Source: Streptomyces rhizosphaerihabitans | GTDB taxonomy: Bacteria; Actinomycetota; Actinomycetes; Streptomycetales; Streptomycetaceae | DNA length: 64,000 nt | Reading direction: 5' to 3' | NCBI RefSeq assembly: GCF_025399795.1 | Contig: NZ_JAODTZ010000013.1 | Span: 1-64,000 of the forward strand | Shown here: piece by piece, positions 25,992 through 35,600 of the stretch | How the letters are laid out: each line of letters starts with the position of its first letter | How positions within the stretch are numbered: position 1 is the first letter of the stretch | The notes under the pieces: generated by a model | Told to the model about the DNA's origin: nothing | Database searches by the model: none | Seen by the model: only the letters and a program-made list of their open reading frames with translations | Translations under genes and position numbers: made by a program

Positions 25992-27542
25992 ATGCGGGGG
26001 ATATTTCAGCGCTCGGCTCCGGGGAAGCCCTCGGTTCCGGGGCAGGGACCGATTCCGGGGAGACTCACGGACGCGGGCGGCGGCGTGGACACGGGTTCAC
26101 GCCACGGCGCGGGCGGCGGGATCGGCGGCCACAGAGATTCCGGCAGGGACGAGATCCTCGGCAGGGACACCGGCAGAGACCCGGGCAGGAGCCGAAGCAT
26201 CGGCATAGGGATCGACCGGGGCGCGGATTCGGGTACGAGCATCCGTACGGGCATCCGCTGGAAGCTCAGCACGGCGATCGCCCTGGTCGGCGCGCTGGTC
26301 GCCATCGCGCTGAGCCTGGTCGTGCACAACGCGGCCCGTGTCTCGATGCTGGACAACTCGCGCGACCTGGCGGACGAACGCATCCAGCTCGCCGAGCGCA
26401 TGTACGGGCCGGGCAGACAGCCGCCGTTCGGGGCCAAGATCGACGATCCCTCCATTCCGGCGGACCTGATGGTGAAGGTCTCGGAGGGACGGCGGGCGAC
26501 CTACGTCTCCGACAGCTCGAACGGCGTGCCGGACATCTGGGCCGCCCTACCGCTCAGGAACGGCCAGGTGCTGTCCTGGCACGAGCGGTTCACGGACCGC
26601 AACGCGGACGTGATGAAGGACCTCGACCAGGCGCTGATCATCGGCTCCATCGCGGTCGTCTTCGGCGGCAGCGCGCTCGGCGTGCTCATCGGCGGGCAGC
26701 TGTCGCGCCGGCTGCGCAAGGCGGCGGCCGCCGCGAACCGGGTCGCCAAGGGCGAGCGGGACGTCCGGGTGCGGGACGCGATCGGTGGTGTCGTGCTCGA
26801 CGAGACGGATGATCTCGCGCGTGCCGTTGACGCCATGGCCGACGCGCTCCAGCAGCGCATCGAGGCCGAACGCCGGGTGACCGCCGACATCGCCCACGAG
26901 CTGCGGACCCCGGTGACCGGACTGCTCACGGCGGCCGAACTCCTGCCGCCCGGCCGCCCCACCGAGCTCGTACGGGACCGGGCGCAGGCCATGCGCACCC
27001 TCGTCGAGGACGTCCTGGAGGTCGCCCGGCTCGACGGGGCCTCGGAGCGGGCCGAGCTGCAGGACATCATGCTCGGCGAGTTCGTGACCCGGCGGGTGGC
27101 CGCCAAGGGCGCGGACGTCGAGGTGCGTGTGGTGCACGAGTCGGAGGTCACGACGGACCCGCGCCGGCTGGAGCGCGTCCTGCTCAATCTCCTCGCGAAC
27201 GCCGCCCGGCACGGCAGGCCGCCGATCGAGGTCACCGTCGAGGGCCGCGTCATCCGCGTCCGCGACCACGGCCCCGGCTTCCCCGAGAAACTCCTCGCCG
27301 AGGGGCCGAGCCGCTTTCGCACCGGCAGCACCGACCGCGCGGGCGACGGCCACGGCCTCGGCCTCACCATCGCCGCGGGCCAGGCACGGGTGCTCGGCGC
27401 ACGGCTGACCTTCCGCAACGTACGACCCGCCGGCGCCCCGGACGACGTACCAGCCGAGGGCGCGGTCGCGGTGCTGTGGCTGCCGGAGCACGCGCCGACG
27501 AGCACGGGGAGTTACCCCATACTGCCGCCCTCCGGGAAGTAG
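25992..27542 (+). CDS. cseC: Sensor histidine kinase CseC
   Basis: This 516-aa kinase has a first transmembrane helix (STAIALVGALVAIALSLVV, near residue 95), an extracellular sensor loop of about 100 residues, a second helix (LIIGSIAVVFGGSALGVLIG), a HAMP domain and the kinase core: H-box DIAHELRTP with H302, N-box NLLANAARHG, G-boxes RDHGPGFPE and GHGLGLTIAAG. About 90 residues of Gly/Arg/Asp-rich, low-complexity sequence precede the first helix; its function is unknown and its length may vary between species. It senses antibiotic or enzymatic damage to peptidoglycan in S. coelicolor. Confidence 0.94.
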   Translation: MRGIFQRSAPGKPSVPGQGPIPGRLTDAGGGVDTGSRHGAGGGIGGHRDSGRDEILGRDTGRDPGRSRSIGIGIDRGADSGTSIRTGIRWKLSTAIALVGALVAIALSLVVHNAARVSMLDNSRDLADERIQLAERMYGPGRQPPFGAKIDDPSIPADLMVKVSEGRRATYVSDSSNGVPDIWAALPLRNGQVLSWHERFTDRNADVMKDLDQALIIGSIAVVFGGSALGVLIGGQLSRRLRKAAAAANRVAKGERDVRVRDAIGGVVLDETDDLARAVDAMADALQQRIEAERRVTADIAHELRTPVTGLLTAAELLPPGRPTELVRDRAQAMRTLVEDVLEVARLDGASERAELQDIMLGEFVTRRVAAKGADVEVRVVHESEVTTDPRRLERVLLNLLANAARHGRPPIEVTVEGRVIRVRDHGPGFPEKLLAEGPSRFRTGSTDRAGDGHGLGLTIAAGQARVLGARLTFRNVRPAGAPDDVPAEGAVAVLWLPEHAPTSTGSYPILPPSGK

Positions 27543-27552
27543 CCGCAGCGGC

Positions 27553-27587
27553 GGGCGCCGGTCCTGGCTGGTCAAGACCTGGCGCCC
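27553..27587 (+). terminator. Probable terminator of the sigE-cseABC operon
   Basis: GGGCGCC (27553-27559) pairs with GGCGCCC (27581-27587), and an inner GGTC/GACC extends the stem. It begins 11 nt after the cseC stop codon. Confidence 0.6.
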
Positions 27588-27696
27588 TTGTCCCAGCGGC
27601 TCCAGACCCGGCGGGCCTTGTCCCAGCGGCTCCAGACCTGCCGGGTCTGTCCTAGCAGCTCCGGACCTGCCGGGTCTGTCCTAGCAGCTCCAGTCC
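27588..27696. repeat. About 30-bp tandem repeat grown from the VOC gene's stop region
   Basis: Units lie at 27588-27617, 27618-27647, 27648-27676 and from 27677, where the last copy contains the stop (plus 27681-27683) and final codons of the minus-strand VOC gene. The copy at 27648 keeps the same CTAGCAGCTCC stop-codon sequence; the two farther copies read CCCAGCGGCTCC. Confidence 0.9.
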
Positions 27697-28127
27697 TTTT
27701 CCAGGTCGAGCTCGCCCTCACGGTGCTGGGTGAAGGAGAACCAGTTCCCCGAGTCGTCGCGGAACAGCGCTTCCGTGCCGTACGGACGCTCCTGCGGTTC
27801 CTGGAGGAACTCCACGCCGCGGTCCTTGAGCTTCTTGTAGTCGCCGTGGATGTCGTCGGTCCTCAGCACGCCCGCGCCGAGCACGCCCTTGGCGATCAGC
27901 TTCTTCATCATCTCCGCGGACTCGGGGTCCATGGCGGGCGGTCCGGGCACCATGAGGGTCAGGTCGATCCCGGGCTGATCCGGGGCACCGACCGTGAGCC
28001 AGCGCATACCGCCCTCGCCCATCGTCATGTCCGTACGGAGTTCGAGCCCGAGCTTCTCGGTGTAGAACTCCTTGGCCCGGTCCTGGTCGAGGACCCAGAC
28101 GGTCGAGATGGCGAGTCCTTTGATCAT
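27681..28127 (-). CDS. VOC-family (glyoxalase/dioxygenase-like) protein
   Basis: This 148-aa protein has the two beta-alpha-beta-beta-beta halves of the vicinal oxygen chelate fold: STVWVLDQDRAKEFYTEKLG at the start, RWLTVGAPDQPGIDLTL, then DDIHGDYKKLKDRGVEFL and the ending ALFRDDSGNWFSFTQH. Such proteins often act as lyases, resistance proteins or metal-dependent dioxygenases; the substrate is unknown. ATG 28127 has a GGAG site 6-7 nt upstream. The AraC regulator lies 94 bp upstream on the same strand, a common pairing in Streptomyces that suggests joint control. Confidence 0.9.
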   Translation of the reverse strand: MIKGLAISTVWVLDQDRAKEFYTEKLGLELRTDMTMGEGGMRWLTVGAPDQPGIDLTLMVPGPPAMDPESAEMMKKLIAKGVLGAGVLRTDDIHGDYKKLKDRGVEFLQEPQERPYGTEALFRDDSGNWFSFTQHREGELDLEKDWSC

Positions 28128-28221
28128 GGTGTGCTCCAGGTGTGCGGGATCGCGAGGTGTGCGCGGCCGGGCCGGGTCGTCGTCGGCCGCGCGCGCCCTG
28201 CCACGGTAGGCGCCCTCCCCG

Positions 28222-28701
28222 TCACGGCGCTTCTCCGGAATTGCGCTCTCCGGCACCGGTGCCGTCACGGGCTCCCGCGCCCGGCCCGGTCCGGAAGCCG
28301 CCGGCCCAGAGCATCGCGTAGCAGCCGGGTATGAGGGCGGCACCCCGCCCGACGTGTTTCGCCCGGTACTCGCTCGGCGTCATCCCGGTCCATGTCTTGA
28401 AGCGCGCGGAGAAGGTGCCGAGGCTGCTGAAGCCGACCAGATGGCAGATCTCGGTCACCGAGAGGTTCGCGGTGCGCAGCAGGTCCTCCGCCCGGTCGAT
28501 GCGCCGGTGCGTCAGATACTGGCCCGGGGTCTCGCCGTACGCCGCCTTGAAGGCGCGTATGAAGTGATACCGCGAATATCCGGCGCGCGCCGCCAGCGTG
28601 TCGAGGTCGGTGCCGGGCTCGGCCCAGTCCCGGTCGATGACGTCCTTGGCGAGCCGCAGCTGCCGCATTCGGTCCACGTTCCCGATGGTGGCACGCGGCA
28701 C
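28222..28701 (-). CDS. AraC-family transcriptional regulator (short form)
   Basis: This protein of about 159 aa is mostly the AraC DNA-binding domain: first helix-turn-helix DTLAARAGYSRYHFIRAFKA, second VTEICHLVGFSSLGTFSARF and the closing WTGMTPSEYR. It has no sensory domain except a short Gly/Ala tail. The start is uncertain: GTG 28701 is used here, but the ATG at codon MRQLRLAK (about 28665) is possible. A short palindrome (CACTG-T-CAGTG) lies over the GTG region. It precedes the VOC gene and probably controls it. Confidence 0.85.
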   Translation of the reverse strand: MPRATIGNVDRMRQLRLAKDVIDRDWAEPGTDLDTLAARAGYSRYHFIRAFKAAYGETPGQYLTHRRIDRAEDLLRTANLSVTEICHLVGFSSLGTFSARFKTWTGMTPSEYRAKHVGRGAALIPGCYAMLWAGGFRTGPGAGARDGTGAGERNSGEAP

Positions 28702-28760
28702 TGACAGTGACCCTGCGCGGGAGAAGGCCCGCACGGCGCAGGAGAAGGCCGGCACAGGAG

Positions 28761-28795
28761 AAGGCCCCCGGGGCGGACAACGCCGGGGGCCTTCG
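28761..28795 (-). terminator. Hairpin terminator downstream of the MFS gene (distal)
   Basis: A 12-bp perfect stem (GAAGGCCCCCGG, 28761-28772, with its complement at 28784-28795) closes an 11-nt loop. It is the second of two hairpins met by transcription leaving the exporter gene, and shields the AraC gene. Confidence 0.75.
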
Positions 28796-28808
28796 TTGCG
28801 AGGAGTTC

Positions 28809-28834
28809 AGGGGCCGGCGCAAAGGCCGGCCCCT
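28809..28834 (-). terminator. Hairpin terminator downstream of the MFS gene (proximal)
   Basis: A 10-bp perfect stem (AGGGGCCGGC, 28809-28818, with its complement at 28825-28834) closes a 6-nt loop, 10 nt after the exporter stop codon. Confidence 0.75.
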
Positions 28835-28843
28835 GCGATCAGG

Positions 28844-30475
28844 TCAGACCGGCTCGGCGAGCGGGATCTGGGGTGCCTCGTCCTGCGCCCCGTCCTCGGC
28901 GGGCTTGGGCGCTCCCGCTCCCTTGAGGGCGACTTCCTTGACGAACACCGACGAGATCATCACGATCACGGCCACCGACGCGCCCAGCAGGAAGGCCGAG
29001 TGCGTACCGGCCGACACCGCGTGCTGGTAGGCCTCGCGCGCCGCAGCCGGCAGCTTCGCCAGGCTCGCCGCGTCCAGCTGCGGGGACTGCTCGGTGATCT
29101 TCGAGCCCAGCGCGCCGGCCTTCTCGGCCATGACGTCCTTGACGCGGTTGTTGAACAGCGCGCCCATGACGGCGACACCGAACGACGAGCCGAGCGTACG
29201 GAACAGGGTGGTGGAGGAGGACGCGACGCCCATGTCCTTCATCTCCACGCTGTTCTGCGCCACCAGCATGGTGACCTGCATCAGACAGCCCATGCCCAGG
29301 CCGAGGACGGCCATGTAGACGCCGGACATGAAACGGGTGGTGTCCGTGTCCATCGTCGACAGCAGGTAGAGGCCGATCACCATCAGCACACCGCCGATGA
29401 CGGGGAAGATCTTGTAGCGGCCGGTGGCGGTGGTGACCCGCCCGGCGACCATCGACGTCACGAGCATCGCGCCCAGCATGGGCAGCAGCAGCAGACCGGA
29501 GTTGGTCGCGGACGCGCCCTGTACCGCCTGCTGGTACAGCGGCAGGAACAGCGTGGCGCCGAACATGGCGAAGCCGGTGACGAAGCCGATGATCGACATC
29601 AGGGTGAAGTTGCGGCTGCGGAAGATGTGCAGCGGCACGATCGGCTCGGCGGCCTTGGTCTGCCAGAAGACGAACCCGACCAGCGCGGCGACGCCGAGGC
29701 CGATGAGCTCCATGATCCGCGCGGACGACCAGGCGTACTCCGTGCCGCCCCAGGTGGTGACGAGGACGATGGAGGTGATGCCGATGGTCAGCAGCGCGGC
29801 ACCGAGGTAGTCGATGCGCGTCTCGGACCGCTTCTTCGGCAGGTGCAGGACGATGCTGATCGCGGCGAGCGCGATCGCGCCGAGCGGCAGGTTGATGTAG
29901 AAGGACCAGCGCCAGCCCCAGTTGTCGGTGATGGTGCCGCCGATCAGCGGACCGCCGATCATCGCCAGCGCCATGATGCCGGCCATCATGCCCTGGTACT
30001 TGCCGCGCTCACGGGGCGGGATCAGGTCGCCGATGATCGCCATGACGCCGACCATGAGACCGCCGGCGCCGAGACCCTGAATGGCCCGGAATCCGATCAG
30101 CTCACCCATGTTCTGGGCCATGCCGCTCAGCGCGGAGCCGATCAGGAAGATCACGATCGAGGTCATGAAGGCGCCCTTGCGCCCGTACATGTCGCCGAGC
30201 TTGCCCCAGATCGGGGTGGAGGCCGCGGTGGCGAGGGTGTACGCCGTCACGACCCAGGAAAGGTGTTCGAGTCCGCCGAGGTCACCCACGATGGTCGGCA
30301 TGGCCGTGCCGACGATCATGTTGTCGAGCATCGCCAGCATCATCGTGAGCATCAGCGCGAGGAGGACCACGCGCACGCTGCGCTGTCGCTTCCCGCCCTC
30401 GACCGCCGGCTGGCCGTCGGCTTGTGGCCCGGCCTGCTCCGCGGCCGGTTCGGCCGCTTTCGTCTTGTCCGCCAT
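28844..30475 (-). CDS. DHA2-family (EmrB/QacA type) MFS multidrug exporter
   Basis: This 543-aa proton-driven exporter has about 14 membrane helices. MFS motif A is GKLGDMYGRKG, motif C is in AMIGGPLIGGTI, and the first helix has LDNMIVGTAMPTI with the family Asp. A soluble loop of about 50 residues lies before the last helix (IVMISSVFVKEVAL). ATG 30475 has GGGGAG 8-9 nt upstream; GTG 30484 is an alternative. A divergent TetR gene and palindromic sites between them indicate repression relieved by a drug-like ligand. Two hairpins end the transcript. Confidence 0.94.
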   Translation of the reverse strand: MADKTKAAEPAAEQAGPQADGQPAVEGGKRQRSVRVVLLALMLTMMLAMLDNMIVGTAMPTIVGDLGGLEHLSWVVTAYTLATAASTPIWGKLGDMYGRKGAFMTSIVIFLIGSALSGMAQNMGELIGFRAIQGLGAGGLMVGVMAIIGDLIPPRERGKYQGMMAGIMALAMIGGPLIGGTITDNWGWRWSFYINLPLGAIALAAISIVLHLPKKRSETRIDYLGAALLTIGITSIVLVTTWGGTEYAWSSARIMELIGLGVAALVGFVFWQTKAAEPIVPLHIFRSRNFTLMSIIGFVTGFAMFGATLFLPLYQQAVQGASATNSGLLLLPMLGAMLVTSMVAGRVTTATGRYKIFPVIGGVLMVIGLYLLSTMDTDTTRFMSGVYMAVLGLGMGCLMQVTMLVAQNSVEMKDMGVASSSTTLFRTLGSSFGVAVMGALFNNRVKDVMAEKAGALGSKITEQSPQLDAASLAKLPAAAREAYQHAVSAGTHSAFLLGASVAVIVMISSVFVKEVALKGAGAPKPAEDGAQDEAPQIPLAEPV

Positions 30476-30513
30476 CGTTCCCACTCCCCTAAGTACCTCT
30501 GCCGCCGTCCGGC

Positions 30514-30617
30514 TACTTACTTGCCGACCGGCAAGCTGACTACACTCAGGGAAAATAGCCTCGCAACTAGCCGGGCGTCAAGTAAGTAACACTAGTTTTA
30601 CCAGCCGGTCGACAGGT
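30514..30617. promoter_or_regulatory. Operator region between the MFS exporter and its TetR regulator
   Basis: A perfect 16-bp palindrome CTTGCCG-AC-CGGCAAG lies at 30520-30535. A related, imperfect 18-bp palindrome lies at 30600-30617 (ACCAGCCGG/TCGACAGGT). The two share the core GTCGACCGGC/GCCGACCGGC. In addition TACTTACTTG (30514-30523) and its exact complement CAAGTAAGTA (30579-30588) form an inverted pair 55 bp apart. One site lies near each gene, so one regulator could control both promoters. Confidence 0.65.
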
Positions 30618-30646
30618 AAGTTTCAGGGAGCGCGAGGCATACGAGG

Positions 30647-31240
30647 ATGGGCGGCACGATGGACGGCACCAAGCGACAGCGCCGGGGCGACACTCGGCAG
30701 CGCATCCAGGACGTAGCCCTCGAACTCTTCTCCGAGCAGGGCTACGAGAAGACCTCGCTGCGCGAGATCGCCGAGCACCTCGATGTCACCAAGGCGGCGC
30801 TCTACTACCACTTCAAGACCAAGGAAGAGATCCTCATCAGCCTCTTCGAGGATCTGACGAGGCCGCTCGACGAGCTGATCGAGTGGGGCAAGCAGCAGCC
30901 GCACAGCCTGGAGACCAAGCAGGAGGTGCTGCGCCGCTACAGCGACGCCCTCGGCGGCGCGTCCCCGCTCTTCCGCTTCATGCAGGAGAACCAGGCGACG
31001 GTACGCGAGCTGAGCATCGGCGAGACCTTCAAGGACCGCATGATCAGCATGCTGGAGATCATCAAGGAGCCCGAGTCGCCGCTGACCGACCAGGTCCGCT
31101 GCATCAGCGCGCTCTTCACGATGCACGCCGGCATGTTCGTGCTCAAAGACGTCGAAGGCGACCCCGAGGACAAGCGCAAGGCCGTCCTCGAGGTCGCGAT
31201 CGACCTGGTGACACAGGCCCACGGGGGCGGAGCCTCCTAG
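30647..31240 (+). CDS. TetR-family regulator of the divergent drug exporter
   Basis: This 197-aa protein has the TetR helix-turn-helix near residues 20-65: IQDVALELFSEQGYEKTSLR, EIAEHLDVTKAALYYHFKTK. The C-terminal part is helical and would bind a ligand. Two ATG codons are possible (30647, 30659); GAGG at 30634-30637 favours the first. It is divergent from the DHA2 exporter across 171 bp with palindromes, the usual arrangement of a repressor controlling itself and a pump. A strong terminator follows. Confidence 0.93.
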   Translation: MGGTMDGTKRQRRGDTRQRIQDVALELFSEQGYEKTSLREIAEHLDVTKAALYYHFKTKEEILISLFEDLTRPLDELIEWGKQQPHSLETKQEVLRRYSDALGGASPLFRFMQENQATVRELSIGETFKDRMISMLEIIKEPESPLTDQVRCISALFTMHAGMFVLKDVEGDPEDKRKAVLEVAIDLVTQAHGGGAS

Positions 31241-31288
31241 GGCGGGTTCCGGCGCGCAGAGTTTCCCGGCGCCGCCCCCCTCGCACGA

Positions 31289-31330
31289 AAGCGGAGCCCC
31301 GCCGCCGTCTCCGGCAGCGGGGCTCCGCTT
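31289..31330. terminator. Terminator between TetR and the M23 peptidase
   Basis: A 14-bp perfect stem (AAGCGGAGCCCCGC, 31289-31302, with its complement at 31317-31330) closes a 14-nt loop and is followed by CTGTTTTC on the plus strand. The genes on both sides converge here. Confidence 0.85.
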
Positions 31331-31391
31331 CTGTTTTCGCTCCCCGGCACTGCGCGCCGGGGCCGCGCGCCGGGTCACCGGCGCGGGTGGA

Positions 31392-32078
31392 TCAGACAGT
31401 CACACCCATGCCGTGCAGGAACGCGACCGGGTTGATGGCCGAGCCGTAGTTCGGGGTCGTACGGATCTCGAAGTGCAGGTGCGGGCCGCTGGAGTTACCG
31501 GTGTTGCCGGACAGGGCTATGTGCTGACCGGTGGTGACGACCTGGCCGACGTGCACGTCGATACGCGACAGGTGGGCGTACTGGGAGTACGTGCCGTTGC
31601 CGTGCTTGATGACGACGGCGTTGCCGTACGCCGGACCGTCACCGGCGCCGTTGCCGCCCGCCTTGACGACGGTGCCGCCGTGCGCGGCCATGACGTTGGT
31701 GCCCTGCGGCACGGCGAAGTCCTGGCCGGAGTGCTTGTGGGCCCACATGCCGCCGGCCTGGTTGAAGCTGGCGGACAGCGAGTACTTCGCGACCGGGTCG
31801 ATCCAGGAGGCGGCCTTCTTCTTCGCCGCGGCCTTCTTGGCGACAGCCGCCTTGGTGGCGGCCGTCTTCTTCGCGACGGCGGCCTTGGCCTGAGCGGCGG
31901 CCTGGGTGTGAACGGCGTTGGCCGCGGTGACGGTGGCGCTGCTGCTGACGCCCGTTTCGGCGGCGGTCGCGACCCCTGCGCCCAGAACGACCGAGGCTCC
32001 CAGACCGACGGTCAGAACGGCCGCCCGAGTGCGGACCATGGACGTAAGGGACTTGCGGGACGTGACGCGCTTCGACAT
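31392..32078 (-). CDS. Secreted M23-family peptidoglycan endopeptidase
   Basis: This 228-aa LytM-type metallopeptidase should cut peptide cross-links in the cell wall. A Sec signal peptide covers about the first 40 residues (basic start, core VLTVGLGASVVLGAGV, cleavage near ATAAE). An Ala/Lys-rich linker (AKAAVAKKTAATKAAVAKK) follows. The catalytic domain has HSGQDF (zinc His and Asp) and HLHFEI (zinc and catalytic His), plus NVMAAHGGTVV and SQYAHLSRIDV. The ATG at 32078 has GAGGT 5 nt upstream. Its 5' region is long and may hold regulatory structure. Confidence 0.94.
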   Translation of the reverse strand: MSKRVTSRKSLTSMVRTRAAVLTVGLGASVVLGAGVATAAETGVSSSATVTAANAVHTQAAAQAKAAVAKKTAATKAAVAKKAAAKKKAASWIDPVAKYSLSASFNQAGGMWAHKHSGQDFAVPQGTNVMAAHGGTVVKAGGNGAGDGPAYGNAVVIKHGNGTYSQYAHLSRIDVHVGQVVTTGQHIALSGNTGNSSGPHLHFEIRTTPNYGSAINPVAFLHGMGVTV

Positions 32079-32637
32079 GAATACCTCGTGGAGACGGGGA
32101 CAAGGGACTGAGCAACCACTCCGGCGAACTGCCTGCCGCCGTGTTGGCCATTCATTGGTAACCCGCGCCCCCAGCTGCACTCAAACCCCCCATCTACGGC
32201 GTGAAGTAGTACTTCATCCCCAAACTTCCCGAACGTTGACACCCCGGACATTCAGCGAAGGATCTTGTCCCTTTGGCCCGGAAAACAGGGTTTAACCCCA
32301 CTTCAGGCCTGCACATCCCTTGCTAAACCTGCTCTCGGCCCACCTGTCCGGACAACCTGCCGACGAACCTCCCCACCCCGGGTCAAAGGTCCTTTTTGTC
32401 CGTTTTCGCGTAGCTACTACTCGCCCTAGTACCGGACAAAACGCCTGTGCCTCATGTCACCGGGCCATCGGATCCGGGACCCCTGGAATGTGACGCGGGC
32501 TACGCCGCCGGCCCCTGTTTTCAAGGGTCTTGGGGGCGTTCGCGGACCCTTCACGGGTGCCTCCGGCACCTCTGTGCCGATCGGCTGTCAGAACATACGG
32601 TTGCCCTTCCGGCTCAACGCTCTCCCGGGGGATCGTC
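32079..32637. other. Gene-free 560-bp spacer between divergent M23 and NACHT genes
   Basis: No gene is supported here. The region is less GC-rich than its surroundings and has runs such as CCTTTTTGTCCGTTTTCG (32391-32408). TTGACA occurs at 32236-32241 on the plus strand, but its -10 is poor. GGGTTTAACCC (32288-32298) is a short palindrome. The long untranslated region before the M23 peptidase could carry a riboswitch, but I could not match it to the c-di-AMP (ydaO) consensus. Confidence 0.5.
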
Positions 32638-35600
32638 ATGGACCCAGTAACCGTCGGCACGCGCCTGGCCTCCAGCGTGGCCGCGCCGCTGGTCAGGAAG
32701 CTCTTCGTGGCCGAGGGCCCGGGAGCGGGCCTCGTGGACAAGCCCGTACGGATCTCGGCGCTCGTCTCCTTCAGAGGCGAGAAACAGGCCGTCGGAGAGA
32801 AGGACCTGGCCAGTCTTTCGGCCACCCTGGTCGGGCGGGCGCTGCGCGGCGGAGAGCGTCCGTTCTCCGCCGACGAGGAACCGGCCGTCGTCCACGCGCT
32901 GGCGGCGACCCTGCACGCCCTGGGCGACCTCACCATGACGGACGTCCAGGCGGTGGAGCTCGGCCACCGGGCGCTCGCCCGGCGGCTGCGCGAGGCCGGC
33001 GGAAACCCCGACCGGGACCTGTCCTACGACGCGGCCCTGTTCTACGAGGGTCTGCTCGACACGGCCTGCCTCCACATCCTGCACTTCTTCACCCAGCGCT
33101 CGGCCTTTGTCCCCCGCACCCTCGTGGAGCAGAGCCGCAGACAGCGCGAGCTGATCGCCAAGGTGGACGAGCTGATCGCGCGCACACCCATGACGGGCGG
33201 CACGGACCAGGCCTTCGAGCAGCGCTATCTCGCCCATCTCGCCACCCGGCACAGCCACCTCACCATCTACGGCATCGACCTCGTCAACTCCCCGGAACGC
33301 TGGCCGCTGGACGCCGCCTACCTCAGCCTCCAGGCCTTACGCCCCGTGGAGGACGAGGAGACCGCCTCGTCGGACGGTGTGCGCATCGCCGCCGCGGCCG
33401 CCTCCCTGCCCGCCGAACAGGCCCTGTCGGAGCAGGACCTGGTTCTGCTGCGCGGTGTGGCCGGTTCCGGCAAGACCACGCTGGTGCAGTGGCTGGCGGT
33501 GACCGCGGCGCGCGGCGAGCGGGGAGACCGCATCCCCTTCGTCCTCCCGCTGCGCACCCTCGTCCGCCGCCCCGAGGGCCTGCCGGCCCCCGATGCGTTC
33601 CTGTCCGCCGTGCGGCTCCCCTTCCACGCGACCCAGCCGCACGGCTGGACCGACAGGGTGCTCGGACACGGCCGCGGCCTGCTGCTCGTCGACGGCCTCG
33701 ACGAAATCCCCGAACGTGACCGCCAACACACCCGCAGCTGGCTGCGCGAGCTCCTCGACGCCTACCCCGGCAACCAGTGGCTGGTCACGTCCCGCCCCTC
33801 GGCCGTGCGGGAGGACTGGCTCGCCCCCGACGGATTCACCGAACTGGTCCTCTCGCCGATGACCGGCGACGACGTGGCCGCGTTCATCCGCCGCTGGCAT
33901 GCCGCGGCACGCCTGGACGACCCGGACACGGACCGCCTCGACGGCTACGAGCGTTCCCTCCTCGACGCCGTCCGGACCAAGCCGGACCTCGGCCGCCTCG
34001 CCACCAACCCTTTGATGTGCGGTCTGATCTGCGCGCTGCACCGTGACCGGCGGGGCTATCTGCCGCACGGCAGACAGGAGTTGTACGAGGCCGCGCTCTC
34101 CATGCTGCTGTCGCGCCGCGACGAGGAGCGCGACATGTTCGTGCGCGGAAGCGGTCACGACGGCATCCGTCTCACGGAACTTCCGCAGATCCAGCTTCTG
34201 CAACGGCTCGCCTACTGGCTCATCCGCAACAGCCGGGCGGAGATGGACCGCGACCGCGCCGAACGCATCGTCGCCGACGTCCTGCCCTCCCTCCCGGCCG
34301 CCGCCCAGCAGGGCGACGCCGCGCAGATCCTGCGCCACCTCCTGGTCCGCAGCGGCCTTCTGCGTGAACCCGCCCTCGGCACCGTCGAGTTCGTCCACCG
34401 CACCTTCCAGGACTACCTGGGCGCCAAGGCCGCGGTGGAGGACGGGGACTTCGGTCTGCTGGTGCGCAACGCCGGGGAGTCCCAGTGGGCGGATGTGGTC
34501 CGGATGGCCGTCGCCCACGCCCGGCCACGGGAACGGGCCGAGCTGCTGGGCTCCATGACCGGCGCGGCGGCCCGGCTGGACGGGCCGTCCGCGACCCGCG
34601 TACGGCTTCTCGCCCTCGCCTCGCTGGAACACGCCACCCAGCTCGCGCCCGAGGTGCGGGCCGCCGTGGAGGGCGACGCGGCCGCGCTCATCCCCCCGAG
34701 GACGTCCGAGGAGGCCCGCGCCCTGGCCGAGGCCGGACCCCTCGTCCTGGAACTGCTGCCCGGACCGGAGGGGCTGACCGAGGCCGAGGCCCACGGCGTC
34801 GTGGTCACCGCCTCCCTGATCGGCACCGACGCCGCCATCCCCGTACTGGCGCGCTTCCGCTCGCATCCGGCCCGGTCCGTACGGGCCCAACTCGCCTGGG
34901 GATGGCACAGGTTCGACACCGAGCGGTACGCGTCCGAGATCATCGCCCGACTGGACCCGGCCGGCCTGTACTTCACCGCGCACTCCACCGCCCAGCTCCA
35001 TGTGCTGCGCGACCTGGGCGGCCGGCCCCGGCTGCAGATCGTCGGGGACATCGACTCGGCGGAGCTGCGTTCCTGCCTGCCGTCCGACCAGGTGACCCAT
35101 CTGGCTCTACGGCACAACAGCCGTCTGCGGGATCTGGACTTCCTGACCGCTCAGGGGCAGCTGGAGCAGCTCAACCTCGATCAGTGCCCGCGGGTCGACG
35201 ACCTCGCGCCCCTGTGGGAGCTGCCCCTGCAGCGGCTCTTCCTGCCGTCCGCCTCGGGACGGCCCCCGGCCCCCGACGGTCTGGCGGGGCTGACCTCGCT
35301 GCGTGAACTGAACGTCGGACACCGGCTCACGGGCCGGTCGCTGAGCGAGAGTCTCCCCCTGAACGCACCGCTGGAAGTCATCTGCTTCGGGCTGGACGTG
35401 CTCCGCGACACCGGGATGCGGGGGCTCAGCCACTGGCAGTCCCTGCACACCCTGTGGCTGAGCCGGGTGCCCGGCGAACTCACCCCCGACGACTGGTCCG
35501 AGGCCGCCGCGCTGCCGGAACTCAGGGAACTGCGGATCCACCGGGCCGCACTGGCATCTCTCGCGTCGGCGCCGCCATTGCCGGCGGTCGAGCACCTGGA

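Noticed and set aside
32079..32637. Possible c-di-AMP (ydaO) riboswitch before the M23 peptidase
   Set aside because: The conserved core phrases of that riboswitch could not be found on the minus strand. An Infernal search with the Rfam ydaO model would decide it.
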